Positions 60,053 to 64,000 of a DNA stretch of 64,000 nt are shown here, piece after piece. The notes below the pieces were generated by a model. That model was not told where the DNA came from and made no database searches. It saw only the letters and a program-made list of their open reading frames with translations. The DNA is taken from contig SKCR01015052.1 of NCBI GenBank assembly GCA_019454045.1, positions 1-64,000 of the forward strand, in the 5' to 3' direction. The position numbers and the translations under genes are program-made. Source of the DNA: Zanthoxylum bungeanum (taxonomy: Eukaryota > Streptophyta > Magnoliopsida > Sapindales > Rutaceae). The first letter of the stretch is position 1. Every line of letters begins with the position of its first letter.

Positions 60053-60573
60053 CTATTCTTGTTCCATTGAGGATTCTATGTCAGGAATAGTATCACTCCG
60101 ATTTTCATCGAGTTCTACTTTCCTCCCACTAACCACTACATTTAGGAATTCCTTCTCAAGGAAAACCGCATGTAGAGAAACAAATACTTTTTTCTCTTGT
60201 GGGTGATAGAAGTAATATCCTGTAGTTTCCTTAGGATATCCTACGAATAGGCATTTATTCGATTTGGGCTCAAGTTTGGTACCTTCCAAATGTTTGGCGT
60301 ATGCCCAGCATCCCCAAATCTTCAGGAATGAGAACCCGGTTTCTTTTCTGTCCATATCTCATACGGAGTCTGTTGAAAAGACTTTGACGGAACCTTATTC
60401 AAATTAAGGATTGCACTGTTTAATGCATATCCCCAAAAGGAAATAGGTAGCTTAGTGCGACTCATTATAGACCTAACCATGTCTAACAAAGTTCGGTTTC
60501 TCCGTTCGGACACACCGTTTAATTGCGGTGTTCCAGGAGGAGTCCACTGTGAAAGAATACCATATTCTTTCAA
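60053..60573 (-). pseudogene. C integrase C-terminal half
   Basis: The open frame 60573-60322 has WTPPGTPQLNGVSERRNRTL, with the catalytic Glu in SERRN, and ISFWGYALNSAILNLNKVPS. After a one-base shift the frame 60355-60053 gives FLKIWGCWAYAKHLEGTKLE, KCLFVGYPKET and the linker to RT (ENRSDTIPD). These match the Copia integrase C-terminus and GKGYEFYL-type region in layout. Confidence 0.85.
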
Positions 60574-61063
60574 GTAATCTAGAAACTCATTGCTTAAGTA
60601 TTCACCACCACGGTCCGACCGTAATGTCTTTATACTCTTGCTAGTATATTTTTATACTTCCTGTCGAAACTCTTTGAATTTCTCAAAAGTTTCTGACTTG
60701 TGTCTCATAAGATACACATAACCATAACAGATGCATCATCTGTAAAGGTTACTAAGTATTCATATCCACCTCTAGCCTGGCTAGACATGGGCCCATATAC
60801 GTCACTATGGACGAAGGCTAACACTTCGATGGCGCATTCACATTTACCGCTAAAAGGTGATTTAGGCATTTTTCCTAACAAGCAAGATTCACAGACGTCG
60901 TATGAATTTGGGTCAAATCGTCCAAGTACCCACTCTTCGAAAGTGTGCATATGCGAGTCTTGTTTATATGTCCCAGACGACAGTGCCACATATAAGTTTC
61001 ATCTTTATTACTTTTAAGCCTTTTGTTTGTTATATTATATGTTTGAGATTGATTTATATTCAA
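60574..61063 (-). pseudogene. C GAG-pre-integrase and integrase N-terminal half
   Basis: ETYMWHCRLGHINKTRI supplies the two His and CESCLLGKMPKSPFSG the Cys pair of the zinc-binding domain. EVLAFVHSDVYGPM has the first catalytic Asp, followed by GGYEYLVTFTDDAS. A frameshift near 60735 and a stop near 60650 follow, before LRSDRGGEY near 60610 with the second Asp. All three catalytic residues are thus visible across the breaks. Confidence 0.82.
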
Positions 61064-61620
61064 AATATAAAACCATTATTTGCGATAGCATGCAAATTTC
61101 TATATCATTTTTATAAAAAAAACACCCGGTGTTTCTAAATACAAAAGTGTACCCACATTGGGTTAACATAGATACAGAAATAATATTCCTAGATAAACTA
61201 GGTACATAATAACAGTCTGTAAGTTCTAGTACATGTCCTGAGGGCAATTCCAAAACAAAAGTGCCAACGGCCAAAATGGCGACCGGTGCCCCAATTCCGA
61301 TACGTAGATCAATTTCCCCTAAGGCCAGTCTCCTGCTAATCTGCAGATCCTGCGCATCAGTACATATGTGAGTACCACAACCAGAATCAAAAATCCAATT
61401 TTTAAAACTAGAAGTAGTCATGTTTATTTCAATAACAAACATAACTGTAGTCAGTGCCTTGCCCGCTTTAATCTCATTTTGGAGCGCCTTGTACTCGCGG
61501 CAGTCACGCTTCTAGTGACTCCGCTTGCCGCACTGGAGGCATACATTCTGAGATTTGTCCTTAGACTTCCCAAAAGCATTTGATGATTTGGCCTTGCCCT
61601 TTCTCTTATGCTTCTTCTTC
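61035..61620 (-). pseudogene. C Gag zinc knuckle and protease
   Basis: The frame reads KKKHKRKGKAKSSNAFGKSK, then the knuckle CLQCGKRSH followed by TAG and KRDC; the TAG replaces the conserved Trp. From 61442 the open frame gives NWIFDSGCGTHICTDAQ, the aspartic protease active site, LGEIDLRIG and YYVPSLSRNIISVSML. It lies one frame off the upstream gag. Confidence 0.82.
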
Positions 61621-62292
61621 ATTACCTCCAGTCGCCTTGGGCCCAGCCCTCGGTGTCTGAGATGTTGAAGGAAAGTGTGCCTCGCGCTTATTGCCCTTGA
61701 GAAGCTCTTTCTCAGCTTCCTTGAGAATTAACAACAGCTTTCCAAGAGTATCATATTGGTTCATCAAGTTATAGTTTATGATGAACCCTCTCCAAGTGTC
61801 GGGGAGAGACTGCAAGATCAAATCTATGGTAGTCTCAGCCTCTAAGACTATCCCCATCTGAGTTAGCTCATCTATGTCAGCAATCATCTGTGCCATATGG
61901 GACTCAACGGACATGTCTTCTGACATACGTGAACGGAAGAGCTTCTTTTGTAACTCATATCTATGCGACCTTCGGTTAGAATGATGAAGATCGTGCAACC
62001 TCGCCAATATATTACAGGGATCCAAGTCCCTGTTCTGTCGACGGAAATGCTGAGTCATAGCAGCAAGCATTATTGACTGAGCAGTAGAATTGACATCGCT
62101 GTGAGTCTTCCAAAGCTCCAGCTCAAGTAACTGATCAGGTTTGGGTTTAGGCCCAAGAGGTGTCTGTATAGTATATAGCAGCCTCTCGGCTCCAAGGACT
62201 ATCCTCAGAGTCATTTCCCAATCGTCAAAGTTCATGCCCTTGAAGATATTTTCGCCCATGATAATGTCTCGGACATTTCTTTTTCCTGTCAT
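61606..62292 (-). CDS. C Gag capsid region (228 codons, truncated by frameshift)
   Basis: It starts at the ATG at 62292 (MTGKRNVRDIIMGENIFKG), whose upstream context CGTAATCAAG is shared with A3 and B. It carries the Copia Gag core: FDDWEMTLRIVLGAERLLYT, SIMLAAMTQHFRRQ, HRYELQKKLFRSRMSEDMSV, SHMAQMIADIDELTQMGI and DLILQSLPDTWRGFIINYN. The frame stays open throughout and ends (GGNEEEA) at a shift just before the basic region and knuckle. Gag forms the virus-like particle. The N-terminal part could still be translated. Confidence 0.85.
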   Translation of the reverse strand: MTGKRNVRDIIMGENIFKGMNFDDWEMTLRIVLGAERLLYTIQTPLGPKPKPDQLLELELWKTHSDVNSTAQSIMLAAMTQHFRRQNRDLDPCNILARLHDLHHSNRRSHRYELQKKLFRSRMSEDMSVESHMAQMIADIDELTQMGIVLEAETTIDLILQSLPDTWRGFIINYNLMNQYDTLGKLLLILKEAEKELLKGNKREAHFPSTSQTPRAGPKATGGNEEEA

Positions 62293-64000
62293 CTTGATTA
62301 CGATAGTCCAACTATCTAATCAACGATATTTGGTACAGTCTAATTGTTACAAGAAAATAACATTATATTAGTCCAACTAAGAAAATAATTTTGACGAAAT
62401 AATTTGAAAGCGCATAAAGCTAAGTATCTGAACAAAATTGCAAATTCAATACTAGCCTCCCACTATTTTTCGGCGAGCCTCCAACCCTCTGTTGAGTACT
62501 CGGGAAACCCAGTTTCCTAGTGGGCTAGGATCCGTTAAATAACACACAACCTTGACTTTAGCCAACAAGCTGTATGATATTTAACTAAGTAAATCTCGAA
62601 GATCAATTGGATCTCATCCAATTCCTAGATCCGTAGGTGGAATCCAAGCTTAATGATTCCAGTTAAGCAGAACCCATTGATATGGAAAGCTTCGTAATCA
62701 ATGTCGATGGACAAGAAGTGATTTTGACTTTGGCCAACAAATCACAACTTGGACAAGACACCGATGTGGAATAAGGCTTTCATGATTCAAACACATTCGT
62801 GATATGACAAAGGTCTTGACTTTGGCCAAGAAACCAGTGCCAATCTTCGATCTTGAGTAAGAATCACTCAATGGAAGGAAATAACGCTTAATATGTTTTG
62901 AGGGTTTTTCACGTAAATTGGTAACCACTTTATTATCTTTGTTAAGGTCTCATCATACACCCTTAAGCATGCATTCTAAAAGCATAATAGGTGCGGAAAG
63001 TAAATTAATAACGATATGAGGACGGATATTTAACAACTTGTTCCTAGAACAAATCACTCTTTTTCCTCTCCCCGGCTAGCACTATTCTACTTCTACCTAA
63101 TTACATAATACAATATTAGAAACCTCATTACATTGAGGGGAATTAGGTGAGAAGAGAATACAAAAGAATTATGAGAGATAAGGCTGGACACGCAGGTCCA
63201 ATTTATAAATTCCAAATTTACAACAATTTCTAAAATTGCCCTTTCCCTTCTAATATCCATCTTATACGCTATTCATTCAACACATCCATATATTCATTCA
63301 AAGCATGCAATTCAACCATCTAATCCAATTAATTAGTCTTTAATTATGTGATCATCCAATGTTCAAACAACGATTTGTTTGATTTGCGCGAGTCCAACTC
63401 GTTTGAGAATGAGTACTCAAAGTTCGAATTCTTGAATTATATAGAACTACTCGTTAAATCTAATGTAATTCGTATTCAATACTAATTCATTTATTTAATT
63501 CCAAATTAAATAATTACACCTTTTAATGCGCTTCAACGACTTATATTCCAAATCTAATCTTAATGGGTCTCAAAGCCCTCCAATGTTTGTTTAATTAAAG
63601 TCCGATGGGCTTTCAATTGATTTCATAAGGCATGGCTTTGGTCAATGTGGGTCAAACCCAATTACCAAGCCCAATTAAGGAATCACCCTCATTTGCCAAG
63701 AAAACAATTTTAGCCCATAAGGCCCAATTAAACTTTTAAAGCCCATTTGTCATATTTGGACTTAATGGAATGATTTAGGCCCAATTTGGATCCAATCCAA
63801 TTGGCCTAAACCAACTTGGCCCAACCAAGCCCATTATACCCAAATACAATAATTTTAAGCCCAATTCAAAATTAAGCCCATTAATTAAATTTTAAAATTC
63901 CAAATTTTATAATTTAATTAAACAAGTGTATTACATATTAATTAACTAAATCAATATTTCCAAAATATAATTTAACTAATTAATTATGTATCATATTGTT
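62293..64000 (-). other. 5' leader of C (to window edge)
   Basis: This counterpart of the A3 and B leaders has three recognisable GTTGGCCAAAGTCAAG-type motifs in reverse (near 62552, 62728 and 62813) and the GCCCA/TGGGC cluster near 63540-63890. No gene is seen in it. Confidence 0.7.

Larger units (their letters stand above)
56407..64000 (-). mobile_element. Copia element C (family A), best-preserved copy
   Basis: This minus-strand element runs off the right edge. It has a 3' LTR (56407-58328), polypurine tract, RNase H, RT, integrase, protease, gag and most of the leader; the 5' LTR lies beyond the window. The flank beside the LTR is TGGAG. It has far fewer lesions than A3 and B and is the local guide to what family A once encoded. 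Confidence 0.9.

Overview
This window looks like plant nuclear DNA, probably from intergenic, repeat-rich heterochromatin of a flowering plant. I see no host gene, tRNA or rRNA gene. Almost every base belongs to a long-terminal-repeat (LTR) retrotransposon: Ty1/Copia elements (Tork-like and SIRE-like) and Ty3/Gypsy elements (one Athila-like, one Tat-like). The plant assignment rests on the gag and pol lineages, the initiator-tRNA-Met and tRNA-Asp primer sites, the 2-kb AT-rich LTRs and plant-type TATA boxes. I cannot name the species.

The window is a stack of nested insertions. Element names are mine. Left block, outermost first: Copia F (plus; 16864-28800, left half off-window) is interrupted by Copia E (minus; 11030-16863) and by Gypsy G (minus; 17669-25823, perfect ATGGG duplication). 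E is interrupted by Copia D (minus; 5533-11029). D is interrupted by a family-A LTR (minus; 3523-5532), which is abutted and probably interrupted by family-A Copia A1 (plus; 1-3522). F itself ends inside the 5' LTR of a SIRE-like element S (28801-42613). S carries a full-length family-A element, A3 (29696-39631), inside its gag, and another, B (42614-about 51260), in its 3' LTR.

Right block: a Tat-type Gypsy fragment (51261-53870) holds a solo family-A LTR (51305-53365) with a perfect TGGGA duplication. It is followed by an LTR-like stretch with two tandem arrays and a TATA box (53871-56406). Family-A element C (minus; 56407 to the window edge) is inserted there. C keeps the best coding remnants of gag, protease, integrase, reverse transcriptase and RNase H.

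Family A dominates: seven LTR copies (A1, A2, both LTRs of A3, B, the solo LTR and C) plus the truncated second LTR of B. Its LTRs carry a run of about eleven short hairpins, most with a three-base T-N-G centre. A3 and B share the same frame-breaking lesions, including loss of the reverse transcriptase YVDD motif, so they probably descend from a defective master copied by enzymes made elsewhere. Another unusual signal is a roughly 230-bp module shared by Copia E and Gypsy G, with a conserved stem. Gypsy G also encodes one open frame joining protease directly to the integrase tail.
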